A stretch of 64,000 nucleotides of DNA from Rhizobium sp. Leaf371 (GTDB lineage: Bacteria; Pseudomonadota; Alphaproteobacteria; Rhizobiales; Rhizobiaceae), in contig NZ_LMQB01000003.1 in assembly GCF_001424045.1 (NCBI RefSeq), forward strand, positions 62,001-126,000, given 5' to 3'. A program made the translations under genes and the position numbers. The notes under the pieces are model-generated. The model made no database searches. It saw only the letters and a program-made list of their open reading frames with translations, and had not been told where the DNA came from. Of this stretch, positions 1 to 9,220 are shown piece after piece (position 1 is the stretch's first letter; the number at the start of each line of letters is the position of its first letter).

Positions 1-524
1 TGCTGGAGGTGGCCTTGCGCAACCGCATCCACCTGGTCATGAGCACAGTGCATGAAGAGACCTGGTTTGATATGCCCGAGCACCGGCTGAACCCGGTACA
101 GGCCGACATGATCGCCGGAGCCCGCAAGGATCTCACCGACCACGGCAAGGACGATACCCCCGCCCGGATTGTCGCCGCGTTGACCTTCGGCTTCTGGACC
201 GCGATGCTTGGCAAGGAATATGAAGACCTTTGGCAGAAGACCCTTAAGGACATCGCCAAGCGGGAAGACGGCAAAGGTCTTCGCCGCAAGGATTTCACAC
301 GATCACTCAGTTCAATTCGCACGCTAAGAAACCGGCTGGCCCATCATGAAACGGTGCTCTACTGGAATCTGCGAAAACACTATGCCAACATCATACAGAT
401 GACCTCGTGGCTATCACCGGTTGCCGCTGACTGGTGTAGGGCATACTGCCGTTTCGAGAGTCTCTATCCGGTAGAGGGAATGGATCTGCACAGTGATAAG
501 CCGGAAAAGACGGAACTGGCGTAA
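1..524 (+). CDS. Abi-like HEPN-domain protein, 5' end outside window
   Basis: The frame is open to the window edge; the first visible codons read L-E-V-A-L-R-N, a stretch usually internal in Abi_2/AbiD-F-like proteins, so the GTG at 9 is unlikely to be the true start. The visible 171 residues are mostly helical and carry R-N-R-L-A-H at about residues 107-112, the Rx4-6H signature of HEPN ribonuclease-type domains. Family members include abortive-infection and toxin-like proteins, suggesting a role in phage defence or RNA cleavage; that is family inference only. No antitoxin partner is visible downstream. The flanking DNA is gene-poor, fitting an accessory location. Confidence 0.65.
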   Translation, partial: LEVALRNRIHLVMSTVHEETWFDMPEHRLNPVQADMIAGARKDLTDHGKDDTPARIVAALTFGFWTAMLGKEYEDLWQKTLKDIAKREDGKGLRRKDFTRSLSSIRTLRNRLAHHETVLYWNLRKHYANIIQMTSWLSPVAADWCRAYCRFESLYPVEGMDLHSDKPEKTELA

Positions 525-1444
525 CCTAACGAACGAGGAACCGCGGCGAGTCGGATGATAAATGCGGCGATCACAATTCCGCTTCTCCGGCACGTGCAGC
601 GTTGCCAGCGGTGAGCTTTTTATACAGACGGAAAAGTAAGATGGAACAATGTGCCACCTCCCTCAGGCCCCTGCAATTCAGCTAGTGCTCGCGGCAAGCG
701 CGAAGACAATCATTCCTCCTCACTATTTGCGACTGAGGTTACGGCGTAAAGCAACAGCCTCCGAAATCCTTCGAACGACGACCATGAACCTCTTGCTCCC
801 CTAAAGATCTGGCACCTGCTTCGAGCCCTCTTGGAACGCTCGCAGGGCGCGTTCGGGGGCGCTTTGCATGTATCCATTATAATTATATCCTTCTCTTTCA
901 ATGTGTTAACCCGGTTTGCAGCTGCAAACTAGTTTTAGGACCTTTGCGGAACATTATTGCAGGTCGCGCGAACTCTAATTCGACGTTATGACAATTCGAA
1001 TTGCGCAGTCCGTCTACGTCTTCAAGCGAAACACAAGATAATAGGACCGGTCCGAAAAAACCGGCGGCCGCTGCGGAGGACAAGAACGCTTTTGAATTAG
1101 GGAAATGGGATGGAGGGACCTTCACTCGATTCAGTGTGAGCCTGCGCCGGAATAACATCAGTCAGACTGAGCTGCCAGGCTCGCTGTGCCCCACGCTCGG
1201 GGCGAGCTTAGCCAACTGCTCGCTTCATAAACGCTTACGCGCACGCTCCATCAAGCTTTCGCAACGATAGGCACGAACCAATCCGCCTCTATATGAGGTT
1301 TGCTGGCGGTGGATTGACAAGGTCGCCACACACAAGGTGCGGTAGAGATTACGCATCGAGGTCGTTACGGGCGCATGTGATTCCTGCCCCACTAAAGCCG
1401 GGTAGAAGCGCTCGCCGGGTTCCGGGTCTTTGCCAGGGGCGCTG
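525..1444. other. Gene-poor, AT-richer spacer
   Basis: About 0.9 kb between the HEPN gene and the recognisable part of the EamA remnant. Short open frames exist on both strands (around 710-901, 898-1158, 1001-1270) but none shows a recognisable domain, a good ribosome site or the codon pattern of neighbouring genes. The segment around 870-960 is markedly AT-rich compared with the rest of the window. It probably represents decayed or recently joined DNA. Confidence 0.5.
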
Positions 1445-2168
1445 CAGCATCGGCCTGTCTCTGGGCGGCGCTGGCTATGTCGGATACTTCATCAGCGCCG
1501 CCTTCGCCGTCCAGTTGGCCGGCGCGGCCATTCCGCCCGTCATCATCGGCACCATGCCGGTCTTCCTGGCGATCCTCGCCAATGTGAGGGACCGATCGGT
1601 GTCCTGGATGGCTCTCGCGCTGCCGCTGGCCCTGATTGCAGGTGGCGTGGGTATCGTGAACGTCGCAACGGTTCGCGCGGCGGATGCTGCGGACGCGGCG
1701 TCGATCATGCTCGGCGTTCTCGCAAGTCTGGCAGCCCTGGCGATCTGGATCGCCTACGGCTTGGCCAATGCGGCTGTCATGCGGTCAGCGGACGCGCCGG
1801 ATGGCCTGCAATGGACGGGGCTTCAAGGCATCGGCGCGGCGATCGGAAGTCTGCTCCTTTTGCCATTGGCGTCGTTCGATCTCGCGGAGGCAGCATACGC
1901 TTCGGAGACGACGCGCTTCATCGTCTGGGCCGTGGTGATGGGGCTCGCCGGCTCATGGTTTGCGACCTGGTGCTGGGTGGTAGCCTCCCGTCGCCTGCCG
2001 CTGGCGCTCGCGGCCCAGCTGATCGTCGCGGAAACCGTGTTCGGCCTCGCCTATGGCTTTCTCTTCGAGGGCCGGTTGCCCTCTCCGGCCGAGGCCATCG
2101 GGGCGACGATGCAAATCGCCGGTGTCTTCTTCGGCATCGCGGCTTTCATCAAACCGCGGGCTTCATAG
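1445..2168 (+). pseudogene. EamA/DMT-family transporter, 5'-truncated remnant
   Basis: From about 1445 the frame encodes typical drug/metabolite transporter helices (G-Y-V-G-Y-F-I onward, then a duplicated EamA-like half), ending at 2168 after about 240 residues. Full members have about 290-300 residues and ten membrane segments; here the first two or so are missing. The frame stays open upstream to an ATG at 1293, but those residues are Arg/Pro-rich, not membrane-like, and look like read-through of unrelated DNA. I therefore interpret it as a remnant fused to foreign sequence at about 1430-1445. A short functional product cannot be excluded. Confidence 0.65.
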
Positions 2169-2298
2169 CCCTTGGAGAGCGAACTTCCACGAAATTTCCT
2201 TGCGGAATTTTTTTCTTTTCGCTTGTAAAAATCTTGTCCGATGTGAATTTGACGTCGACGGTGGGCGCGGCCGGAAGGGTCGCAGGCGGGAAGCGGGC

Positions 2299-3333
2299 AT
2301 GGCGAAGAAAAGCTACAAGTCGATGGACGAATTCGCCCAGGCCTGCGGTGTTTCGCGCCCGACGCTGTCGAAGTATTTCCACGACCCCTCGAACGTCAAG
2401 GAGGTCACGCGCAAGCGGATCGAGGCGGCGCTGAAGAAGTCGAATTTCGAGCCCAATCTCTTTGCCCGGCACCTCAACCGCAAGCGCACGCGCAATATCG
2501 GCGTCCTCGTTCCCACCATTTCAGACCCCTTCTATGTGCAGGTCGTCACGCTGATCGAGCTGGAGCTGCGCGCGCGCGGATACTGGCCGATCCAGATCTC
2601 CTCGCACACCCGGCCCGATCTGGAGGAGGAAGCGATCCGGACGCTGCTGGCGCTGAAGGTGGCGGGGGCCATCGTCGCGCCGCTCGGTGCCGGCTCGCAG
2701 GCCTCGACGCTCCAGCGGCTGACGGATACGATCCCGGTCGTCTGCTTCGACAGTCCGGCGAGCTTTGACCTGCCCTATGTCGGCAACGACAATGCGCAGA
2801 GCGTGGCGGCCATGGTGCAGTATCTCTGTCGCTCGGGCGAGCCGCCGGTCTTTCTGGAAATTCCGCAGGTCAACGAGAACTCCGGCGAGCGGCAGGAGAG
2901 CTACCGGGCGACGATGCTGAAGGAGGGACACGAGCCCCTGGTGATCGACTGCGAAACGCCGGCCTCCTGGGAGTTCGAGCGGCTGGGCTTCGAGCAGATG
3001 CAGACCATCCTGAAGCGGGACGGCCTGCCCGGCCGGACGCTCTTCTGTGCCAATGACCGCTTCGCCTTCGGGGCGATGGCGGCGGCCTTCGCGGCCGGGC
3101 TGAAGATCGGGCGTGGCGAGGGCTGCGACGTGCGGATCGCCGGCCATGACGACCATCCGCTGAGCCGCTACACCTGCCCGCCCTTGACGACCATGGCGCA
3201 GGATGCCGCCGCCATCGCCGCGACGAGCGTCGAGATCCTGCTGCGCCGGATCGACGATCTCGACGAGGGACGCCCGATGCAGGACGACAAGGTCATTCTG
3301 GAAGCGACGCTGGTCATGCGGGAGTCCGCGTGA
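2299..3333 (+). CDS. LacI-family transcriptional regulator
   Basis: 344 residues. The N-terminal 60 residues form a LacI helix-turn-helix (M-D-E-F-A-Q-A-C-G-V-S-R-P-T-L-S-K-Y-F) with hinge, followed by a periplasmic-binding-protein-like effector domain starting at N-I-G-V-L-V-P. The ATG at 2299 was chosen because it starts exactly at the DNA-binding domain; the open frame continues upstream into non-homologous sequence. It lies next to, and convergent with, the esterase/oxidoreductase pair, and near the sugar operon starting at 5714, so it probably responds to a carbohydrate and controls those operons. A 26-bp imperfect palindrome at 5501-5526 is a candidate target. Confidence 0.9.
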   Translation: MAKKSYKSMDEFAQACGVSRPTLSKYFHDPSNVKEVTRKRIEAALKKSNFEPNLFARHLNRKRTRNIGVLVPTISDPFYVQVVTLIELELRARGYWPIQISSHTRPDLEEEAIRTLLALKVAGAIVAPLGAGSQASTLQRLTDTIPVVCFDSPASFDLPYVGNDNAQSVAAMVQYLCRSGEPPVFLEIPQVNENSGERQESYRATMLKEGHEPLVIDCETPASWEFERLGFEQMQTILKRDGLPGRTLFCANDRFAFGAMAAAFAAGLKIGRGEGCDVRIAGHDDHPLSRYTCPPLTTMAQDAAAIAATSVEILLRRIDDLDEGRPMQDDKVILEATLVMRESA

Positions 3334-3351
3334 GGCCTATGGTCGTCCGGC

Positions 3352-4299
3352 CTATCGTCTTGCCCGGCCGATTTTCGCATCGAACGCGGCCCAGGCTTCG
3401 GCCGCGGCCTCCAGCGCGTCCCGGGCTTCCGGGATTAGGCCGCCCATGGAGACGAAGCCGTGGATCTGGCCCGGCCAGGTCCGGACGATCGCTTCCGCCT
3501 CCATTTGCAGGCGCTCGGCATAGGCCGCACCCTCGTCGTAGAGCACGTCGTGACCGGCCAACGCGACGAAGGCCGGAGCGACGTCCTCAAGCGAGGAGAC
3601 GAGCAGCGGCGACAGGCGCCAGTCCGTCCCGTCGTCCTCCCGCGGCAGGTAATGCGCGCGGAACCAGGCCATGCCGGCAGCGGTAAGCCCGAAATCCCGG
3701 GCGTAAGCGGCATAGCTGGCGGAGGTCTGCCGCTGGTCCGTCACGGGGTAGATGAGGATCTGTGCCGTCACCTGTGGCAGCGCGCCGTCCCGCGCCATCA
3801 ATGCGAGAACCGCCGCGAGATTTCCGCCGGCACTGTCGCCGCCGACCGCGATGCGGGCAGGATCGATGCCATAGCGATCGGCGTGCGCCGCCATGTCGGC
3901 GAGAAGCGCGGCGCAATCCTCGACCGCTGCGGGATAGGGATGGTCGGGTGCGAGCCGGTAATCGGGCGAGACCACGACGGCGCCCGCCAGATTGGCGAGG
4001 ATGCGGCAGATATCCTCATGGCTTTCCGGCGCCCCGACGACCCATCCGCCGCCATGCAGATAGAGAAGCGCCGGCGCGCCTTCGGCCGGTGCGCCCTGCC
4101 CGCGCCAGAGGCGCAGGCGCAGCGGCCCGAGAAAGCGCTCCTCCGTCGCCGCGACCTCTTCGAGCGGCTTTTGCAGCGCGGCGAAGCCTTCGAGAAAGCC
4201 CGTGCGGGCCTCCTCCGGCGAGAGCGTCTCGATCGGCGGCGCATTTTCCCGCGCCATCAGGTCAAGGACGCGCCGTGCGGAGAGATCGAGCGCTGTCAT
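3352..4299 (-). CDS. Alpha/beta hydrolase, HSL-type esterase
   Basis: 315 residues of the hormone-sensitive-lipase esterase family. The oxyanion-hole motif H-G-G-G lies at about residues 82-85, the nucleophile motif G-D-S-A-G-G at 154-159 (Ser156), and the usual Asp (A-G-H-D-V-L-Y-D) and His (I-H-G-F) follow near the C-terminus. No signal peptide, so cytoplasmic. The start overlaps the stop of the upstream oxidoreductase gene by four bases (ATGA), so the two are co-transcribed and translationally coupled. It may deacylate or open an ester or lactone of the sugar handled by its neighbours; the substrate is unknown. Confidence 0.9.
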   Translation of the reverse strand: MTALDLSARRVLDLMARENAPPIETLSPEEARTGFLEGFAALQKPLEEVAATEERFLGPLRLRLWRGQGAPAEGAPALLYLHGGGWVVGAPESHEDICRILANLAGAVVVSPDYRLAPDHPYPAAVEDCAALLADMAAHADRYGIDPARIAVGGDSAGGNLAAVLALMARDGALPQVTAQILIYPVTDQRQTSASYAAYARDFGLTAAGMAWFRAHYLPREDDGTDWRLSPLLVSSLEDVAPAFVALAGHDVLYDEGAAYAERLQMEAEAIVRTWPGQIHGFVSMGGLIPEARDALEAAAEAWAAFDAKIGRARR

Positions 4300-5444
4300 G
4301 CGAGCAGGCTCCGGGCTTCGTCTTCCCGCAGTTCGGCCGGCTGGTCCAGCGCACCCTCGATCGCCTGCGCGTTCCCGGTTTCCGCCGCCCGCAGGATACC
4401 CTCCATGATCTCCAGCACATGCAGCGCGAGCGCGCCGGAGGCGCGGGGTGCCCGTTTCTCGCCGATGGCGCGGGCGAGGTCGGCAAGGCCGAGCATGCGG
4501 TAGTTCGCCCTGTCCGGCGCATCGACGGGCCAGTTGACGGCGCCGCAGGGGAGCGTTGCCGTATCCGTCTCCTTCCAGTCGGCGCCGCGCTCGGACACGG
4601 CCACCGTGCCGCCGAACGTATCGGGGTCCGGCAGCCGGAGCGACCCCTCCGTGCCGTGCAGTTCGATCGGATGGTTGGAATGGCGGAAGACATCCCAGGA
4701 CGCCCCGAAGGTGATCGTCGCGCCGTTCTCAAATTCGAGCAGCGACAGAACGCTGGTCGGCGTCCCCACGGAAAAGCGCGTGCCCTGCTTCGGGCCTTCG
4801 GCGGTGATCAGCCGGTCCTTCTGGCCGCTGGTCGCCACGGCCTGCACGCGGCGGACGGGGCCGATCAGGTTGACCAGCATCGTCAGGTAGTAGGGACCCA
4901 TATCCATGACCGGGCCGGCGCCGGGCTGGTAATAAAAGCCGGGGTCCGGATGCCAGTGCTCCATGCCGCGTCCCATCATGAAGGCGGTGCCGGTGACCGG
5001 CTTGCCGATCGCGCCGGCCTCCATCAGGCGCCGCGCATGCCGCCCGGCGGCGCCCAGAAACGTATCGGGCGCCGAACCGATCAGAAGCCCGCGCGCTTCG
5101 GCTTCCCGCACCAGCCGGCGTCCGAGCTCCGCCGTCACCGCCAGCGGCTTCTCCGTGAAGACGTGCTTCTGCGCCTCCAGAGCCTGCATCGAAATGTCGA
5201 AATGGGCTGCGGGAATGGTGAGGTTGAGCACGAGGTCGATATCGGCCGCCGCCATCAGGGCATCGACGCCGCTCGCGCGCAGGCCGAACTGCGCGGCGCG
5301 CTGGTCGGCCGCCTGCGGATTGACGTCGGCGCAGGCGACGATCTCGACGTCGCGAAACAGCGGTGCGTTGCGCAGATAGGCCATCGAGATATTGCCGCAT
5401 CCCACGATGCCGATCCGGAGGGGTTGGCGTGATGTGTTCGTCAT
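4296..5444 (-). CDS. Gfo/Idh/MocA-family NAD(P)-dependent oxidoreductase
   Basis: 382 residues from the ATG at 5444. The dinucleotide-binding motif I-G-I-V-G-C-G-N-I-S is at residues 10-19 and the family E-K-P-L-A motif follows, then the C-terminal alpha/beta substrate domain. Such enzymes oxidise or reduce hydroxyls of sugars, inositols and related polyols. First gene of a two-gene minus-strand operon with the esterase, transcribed divergently from the TIM-barrel operon at 5714. The open frame extends upstream past 5444, but this start sits at the conserved N-terminus and fits the family length. Confidence 0.9.
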   Translation of the reverse strand: MTNTSRQPLRIGIVGCGNISMAYLRNAPLFRDVEIVACADVNPQAADQRAAQFGLRASGVDALMAAADIDLVLNLTIPAAHFDISMQALEAQKHVFTEKPLAVTAELGRRLVREAEARGLLIGSAPDTFLGAAGRHARRLMEAGAIGKPVTGTAFMMGRGMEHWHPDPGFYYQPGAGPVMDMGPYYLTMLVNLIGPVRRVQAVATSGQKDRLITAEGPKQGTRFSVGTPTSVLSLLEFENGATITFGASWDVFRHSNHPIELHGTEGSLRLPDPDTFGGTVAVSERGADWKETDTATLPCGAVNWPVDAPDRANYRMLGLADLARAIGEKRAPRASGALALHVLEIMEGILRAAETGNAQAIEGALDQPAELREDEARSLLA

Positions 5445-5500
5445 GTGCTGAGCCTGATCGTTGAGCCGCGTGGTCGCAAACACGCAGACAAAATATGTTG

Positions 5501-5526
5501 ACGTGCGATAAGAATTTATCTTACGT
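5501..5526. promoter_or_regulatory. Candidate operator palindrome between divergent sugar operons
   Basis: A 26-bp imperfect palindrome: ACGT, two mismatched bases, GATAA, GAAT, TTATC, two mismatched bases, ACGT. It is placed between the divergent oxidoreductase (starts 5444) and isomerase (starts 5714) genes and is AT-richer than its surroundings. LacI-family proteins bind such sites, and a LacI gene is encoded close by. The assignment is inference from position and symmetry. Confidence 0.4.
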
Positions 5527-5713
5527 ACAACCAACCAGGCTGGGAGGCAACGGTGACATCCATCAAAATCACGACGGCTTCCGGCCATCCCGGCGGCATC
5601 GATGCCTGCGGATGCGATGCCTCCGCCGCCTGCCGCATCTCCCGCCTCTTCGCCTGACGAACCGCCGGAGACGGCCGCGCGGCTCGCCCGGAAACCATGA
5701 CAGGAACCGACGG

Positions 5714-6559
5714 ATGACGAAAACAGAACGGAAGTTCGGCTGCCAGACCTACACATGGGAAATGCTCGGGTCCGGTTGGAACGGCGGCCCGGACGCGCTG
5801 ATCGCGGCGGTCGCAGACGGCGGCTACACCGGCATCGAGATCACCAACACCATGATCGGCGATTACGCGGCGCGCCCGGACGACTTCGCACGGGCGCTGG
5901 ACGGCGCCGGCCTGACGCTCGTCTCCTTCGCGTTCGGCTCTGACAGCGGCTTCACCCTGCCCGTCCGGAGCGGGGAGGATCTGGATGCCGTCAGGCGCTG
6001 GGTGGATTTCGTCGCCCGGTTTCCCGGCGCGCTGGTCTCCCTCGGCTCGGCCACATCCGTGTCGGACGGACCCCGGGACGACGGGTTCGGGGTCGCAGCC
6101 GAGATCTACAACAGGGCGAGCGAGATCGGGCGCGGGGCCGGCGTGGTCGTTGCCGTCCACCCCTCCTCGCACCACCGGACGCTGCTTTCCACCCGCAGCG
6201 ATTACGACGAGATCTTCTCGCGTCTCGACCCTGAGGTCGGCTGGGTGCCCGATACCGGGCACATCCTGCGGGGCGGCCAGACGATGGCCGACACACTCGC
6301 CGCGCATCACGATCGCATCCGCTACGTCCACCTGAAGGACGTGGATGCCGCCGGCGACTGGGCGATGCTGGGGGCGGGCGTCTGCGATATTGCCGAGGTC
6401 ATCGCCATCGTCGCGAAGGCCCCGAATTTCAACGGCTGGATCGTGGTCGAGGAGGAATCCGACGCGGCGGGCAAGGACCCGGCAGGCGCCGTGCGCGCCA
6501 ACCGCGAGACGCTCTCCCGCATGGGTTTCGACGACGCCCGCACGGGAGCAGGGTCGTGA
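5714..6559 (+). CDS. Sugar phosphate isomerase/epimerase-like TIM-barrel protein
   Basis: 281 residues of the xylose-isomerase-like TIM-barrel superfamily (inositol IolE/IolI-like, sugar epimerases). The protein opens with F-G-C-Q-T-Y-T-W and contains late-barrel motifs such as V-P-D-T-G-H and Y-V-H-L-K-D-V-D that normally bind the divalent metal and substrate. ATG at 5714 chosen because homology-like sequence begins there. It heads an operon of overlapping genes ending at 10910, and its stop overlaps the GTG start of the next gene. Together with two Gfo/Idh enzymes it fits stepwise oxidation and epimerisation of a sugar or cyclitol. Confidence 0.85.
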   Translation: MTKTERKFGCQTYTWEMLGSGWNGGPDALIAAVADGGYTGIEITNTMIGDYAARPDDFARALDGAGLTLVSFAFGSDSGFTLPVRSGEDLDAVRRWVDFVARFPGALVSLGSATSVSDGPRDDGFGVAAEIYNRASEIGRGAGVVVAVHPSSHHRTLLSTRSDYDEIFSRLDPEVGWVPDTGHILRGGQTMADTLAAHHDRIRYVHLKDVDAAGDWAMLGAGVCDIAEVIAIVAKAPNFNGWIVVEEESDAAGKDPAGAVRANRETLSRMGFDDARTGAGS

Positions 6560-7632
6560 TCCGCAAACAGGAAAGACGGCTCCGGGTGGGCGTGCTCGGA
6601 TGCGGACCCATCGCGCAGTTCGCGCATCTGGAATCCTGCGTGAAGGCCGGCAATGCCGATCTCTATGCCATCTGCGATGCGGCGCCGGACCTTCTGGCGC
6701 GCATGGCGGCGACCTACGAGCCGCAACGCAGCTATGCCGATTACGACGAAATGCTCGCCGATCCGGAGCTGGAGGCCGTCATCGTCGCGACGTCGGACGC
6801 CTATCACGTGCCGATGTCGATCAAGGCGCTCGACGCCGGCAAGCATGTGCTCTGCGAGAAACCGATCGGCGTCTCGATCGAGGAAGGCGAGGCGCTGGCC
6901 CGCGCGGTGGAGGCCTCCGGCAAGATCCTCCAGGTCGGGCACATGAAACGCTTCGATCCGGCGCTGGAGGCGGCACGGGATTTCGTGCGCGACGACATGG
7001 GCGAGATCCTGGCGCTCAAAGCCTGGTACTGCGACAGCACGCATCGCTACACCAACACGGACGCCGTGCAGCCGCTGCCGGTGTCGAGCAAGCTGGCGAA
7101 GCGGCCGGGCGGCAATCCCAAGGCCGATCTCCGGCAATATTTCATGCTGGCGCACGGGTCGCATCTGGTCGACACCGCCCGCTTCTTCTGCGGCGATATC
7201 GTCGCCGTCCGCGCGCGTCTGGCCACGCGCTTCGGCGCTTATTGCTGGTTCGTGGAAACCGAATTCGCCAATGGCGCCCTCGGCCATCTCGATCTCACCG
7301 TCGCGGTGCGGATGGACTGGCACGAGGGTTTTCAGCTCTATGGCGAGAACGGCTCGGTGATCGCGAAGACGTTCAATCCCTGGTATTTTCGCGCCTCCGA
7401 GGTCGATATCTTCCACGAGAAGGATGCGACGTCGCGGCGTCCGCTCGGGGCCGACGGCCACTTCTTCCGCCGCCAGGTCGAAGGGCTTGCGGACACGGTC
7501 CTCACGGGTGCGCCGATGCGCGGTGCGGACGTCCGCGACGGCCTCGCCTCCATCCGCGCCATGGTCGCCATCGCCCGCTCGGTGGAGACCGGCGAACGCG
7601 TCGAGCTGGCCTCCGTCACGGGAGCGGTCTGA
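6556..7632 (+). CDS. Gfo/Idh/MocA-family oxidoreductase
   Basis: 358 residues; GTG start at 6556 overlaps the previous TGA by four bases. The Rossmann motif V-G-V-L-G-C-G-P-I-A is near residue 15 and the C-E-K-P-I-G motif near residue 95, followed by the GFO/IDH C-terminal domain with H-M-K-R-F-D. It is the second enzyme of this class in the block, distinct from the one at 4296-5444. Its exact polyol or sugar substrate cannot be read from sequence. The next gene starts on the last base of its stop codon, so expression is coupled. Confidence 0.9.
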   Translation: MIRKQERRLRVGVLGCGPIAQFAHLESCVKAGNADLYAICDAAPDLLARMAATYEPQRSYADYDEMLADPELEAVIVATSDAYHVPMSIKALDAGKHVLCEKPIGVSIEEGEALARAVEASGKILQVGHMKRFDPALEAARDFVRDDMGEILALKAWYCDSTHRYTNTDAVQPLPVSSKLAKRPGGNPKADLRQYFMLAHGSHLVDTARFFCGDIVAVRARLATRFGAYCWFVETEFANGALGHLDLTVAVRMDWHEGFQLYGENGSVIAKTFNPWYFRASEVDIFHEKDATSRRPLGADGHFFRRQVEGLADTVLTGAPMRGADVRDGLASIRAMVAIARSVETGERVELASVTGAV

Positions 7633-8468
7633 TGCAGCTCGGCATCTTCGCCAAGACCTTTGCCGGGACCGACCCCACGCAGGTGCTGCAGGCGGCGCGC
7701 GCAGCCGGCTACGCGACAGTGCAGTTCAACCTCGCCTGCACAGGCCTGCCCTCCCTGCCGGACGAGATCGCCGACGTCGCAGCCCTGGTCGCCCGGATCG
7801 ATGCGGCCCGTGTCGCATCCGGCGTCGGTATCGCGGCGCTGTCCGGCACCTACAACATGGCGCATCCCGACCCCGCGGTGCGCACCCGCGGACGGCAGGC
7901 GCTCGGCCATATCATCGATATCGCGGGCGCGCTGAAGATCCCGCTCGTCACACTTTGCACCGGCTCCCGCCACCCCGGCGATCAGTGGGCACACCACCCC
8001 GACAATGCGACGCTCGAAGCCTGGGCCGACATGGTCGCGGACATGGCGGACGCCCTTCAGCGTGCGGAGGCTGCGGGGATCACGCTCGGGATCGAGCCGG
8101 AACAGGCGAATGTCGTCGCGTCGGCCGACGATGCCCGCCGGTTGATCGGGGAGATGGCCTCCGACCGGCTGCGGATCGTGCTCGATCCCGCAAACCTCTT
8201 CGAGAAGGCGGATGCCGGGCACGCCCGCACAATCGTCGCGCGCGCCGTGGAGATCGCGGCGGGGCTGACTGTCATGGCGCACGCCAAGGACCGGCAGGCC
8301 GACGGCCGCTTTGCCGCACCCGGACGCGGCGTCGTGGATTTCGCCGATTTCATCGCGCGGCTGCGCGCCTCCGGATTCGAGGGCGCCGTCGTGACGCATG
8401 GCCTGGAGCCGGAAGACGCGCCCGACGTTGCCCGGTTCCTGGCTCCGCTCCTCACGGTGCCGGCATGA
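7632..8468 (+). CDS. Sugar phosphate isomerase/epimerase-like TIM-barrel protein
   Basis: 278 residues, start ATG at 7632 overlapping the preceding TGA. A second xylose-isomerase-like TIM barrel: Q-L-G-I-F-A-K-T-F at the N-terminus, G-I-E-P-E-Q-A-N and L-D-P-A-N-L-F-E as metal/substrate strands, and H-A-K-D-R near the end. It is only distantly similar to the barrel at 5714, so the two probably act on different intermediates. A metal-dependent epimerase or isomerase role in sugar catabolism is inferred. Confidence 0.85.
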   Translation: MQLGIFAKTFAGTDPTQVLQAARAAGYATVQFNLACTGLPSLPDEIADVAALVARIDAARVASGVGIAALSGTYNMAHPDPAVRTRGRQALGHIIDIAGALKIPLVTLCTGSRHPGDQWAHHPDNATLEAWADMVADMADALQRAEAAGITLGIEPEQANVVASADDARRLIGEMASDRLRIVLDPANLFEKADAGHARTIVARAVEIAAGLTVMAHAKDRQADGRFAAPGRGVVDFADFIARLRASGFEGAVVTHGLEPEDAPDVARFLAPLLTVPA

Positions 8469-9220
8469 GGCAGGCGGTTCTCTTCCAGCACGGATTGGGC
8501 GGCGACGACGCGCAGGCGGCGGCAAACTGGCCGGAGACGTCGAATGCGCTGCGGGTAACGATCAACAGTCGCGGCCACAAGGAAACGCCGCTCGGTCCCG
8601 ACCGGCCGTTCAGCATCCCGCTGTTTGCAAGGGACGCGCTGGATGCCATGGCGGGGCACGAGAGGTTCATCGCGGGCGGCCTATCGATGGGCGCCGCCAT
8701 CGCCCTCTATCTCGCCTGCCATCATCCCGAGCGGGTGACCGGCCTCATCCTCGTGCGCCCCGCCTGGACCTTTACCAGCGCCCCCGACAATATGGCACCC
8801 ATCGCCGACATCGCGGCCCTGCTGCGGCGCCTGCCGCCCGAGGCCGCACGCGCGGCCTTTGCCGAGGGGGAGACCGGGCAGCGCCTCGCGCGGGATGCGC
8901 CCGACAATCTCGCCTCGCTGCTCGGCTATGCCGACCGACCCCAGCCCTCGCGCTTTGCCGAGGTGCTCGCCGATATCGCCGCGGGTTCCCCCGGCGTCAG
9001 CCGGCAGGCGGTCGAGGCCCTGCGGCTTCCCGCCCTGATCATTGCCAACGCGCACGACGCCATCCATCCGCGCGCCTGCGCCGAAACGCTCGCGGAGGCG
9101 ATCCCCGGTGCCCGGCTCGTCACCGTGGCGCCAAAGGCGCTCGAACGGGATCGTCACCACCAAGAGGTCAGGGCCGCGATTGCGGACTTTCTCGCCATGC
9201 ACACCCGGAGCCCATCATGA
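8465..9220 (+). CDS. Alpha/beta-fold hydrolase
   Basis: 251 residues starting at the ATG at 8465, overlapping the upstream stop. F-Q-H-G-L-G-G near residue 8 matches the oxyanion region and G-G-L-S-M-G-A-A at about residue 75 is the nucleophile elbow (Ser in G-x-S-x-G). A late Asp (A-N-A-H-D-A-I-H) and a His in R-H-H can complete the triad. Compact hydrolases of this type cleave esters, lactones or C-C bonds. In the operon it may hydrolyse a lactone made by the Gfo/Idh enzymes; that is inference. Confidence 0.82.
   Translation: MRQAVLFQHGLGGDDAQAAANWPETSNALRVTINSRGHKETPLGPDRPFSIPLFARDALDAMAGHERFIAGGLSMGAAIALYLACHHPERVTGLILVRPAWTFTSAPDNMAPIADIAALLRRLPPEAARAAFAEGETGQRLARDAPDNLASLLGYADRPQPSRFAEVLADIAAGSPGVSRQAVEALRLPALIIANAHDAIHPRACAETLAEAIPGARLVTVAPKALERDRHHQEVRAAIADFLAMHTRSPS

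Noticed and set aside
710-1270. Three short open frames in the left spacer
   Set aside because: No ribosome site, no recognisable domain and codon use unlike neighbouring genes.
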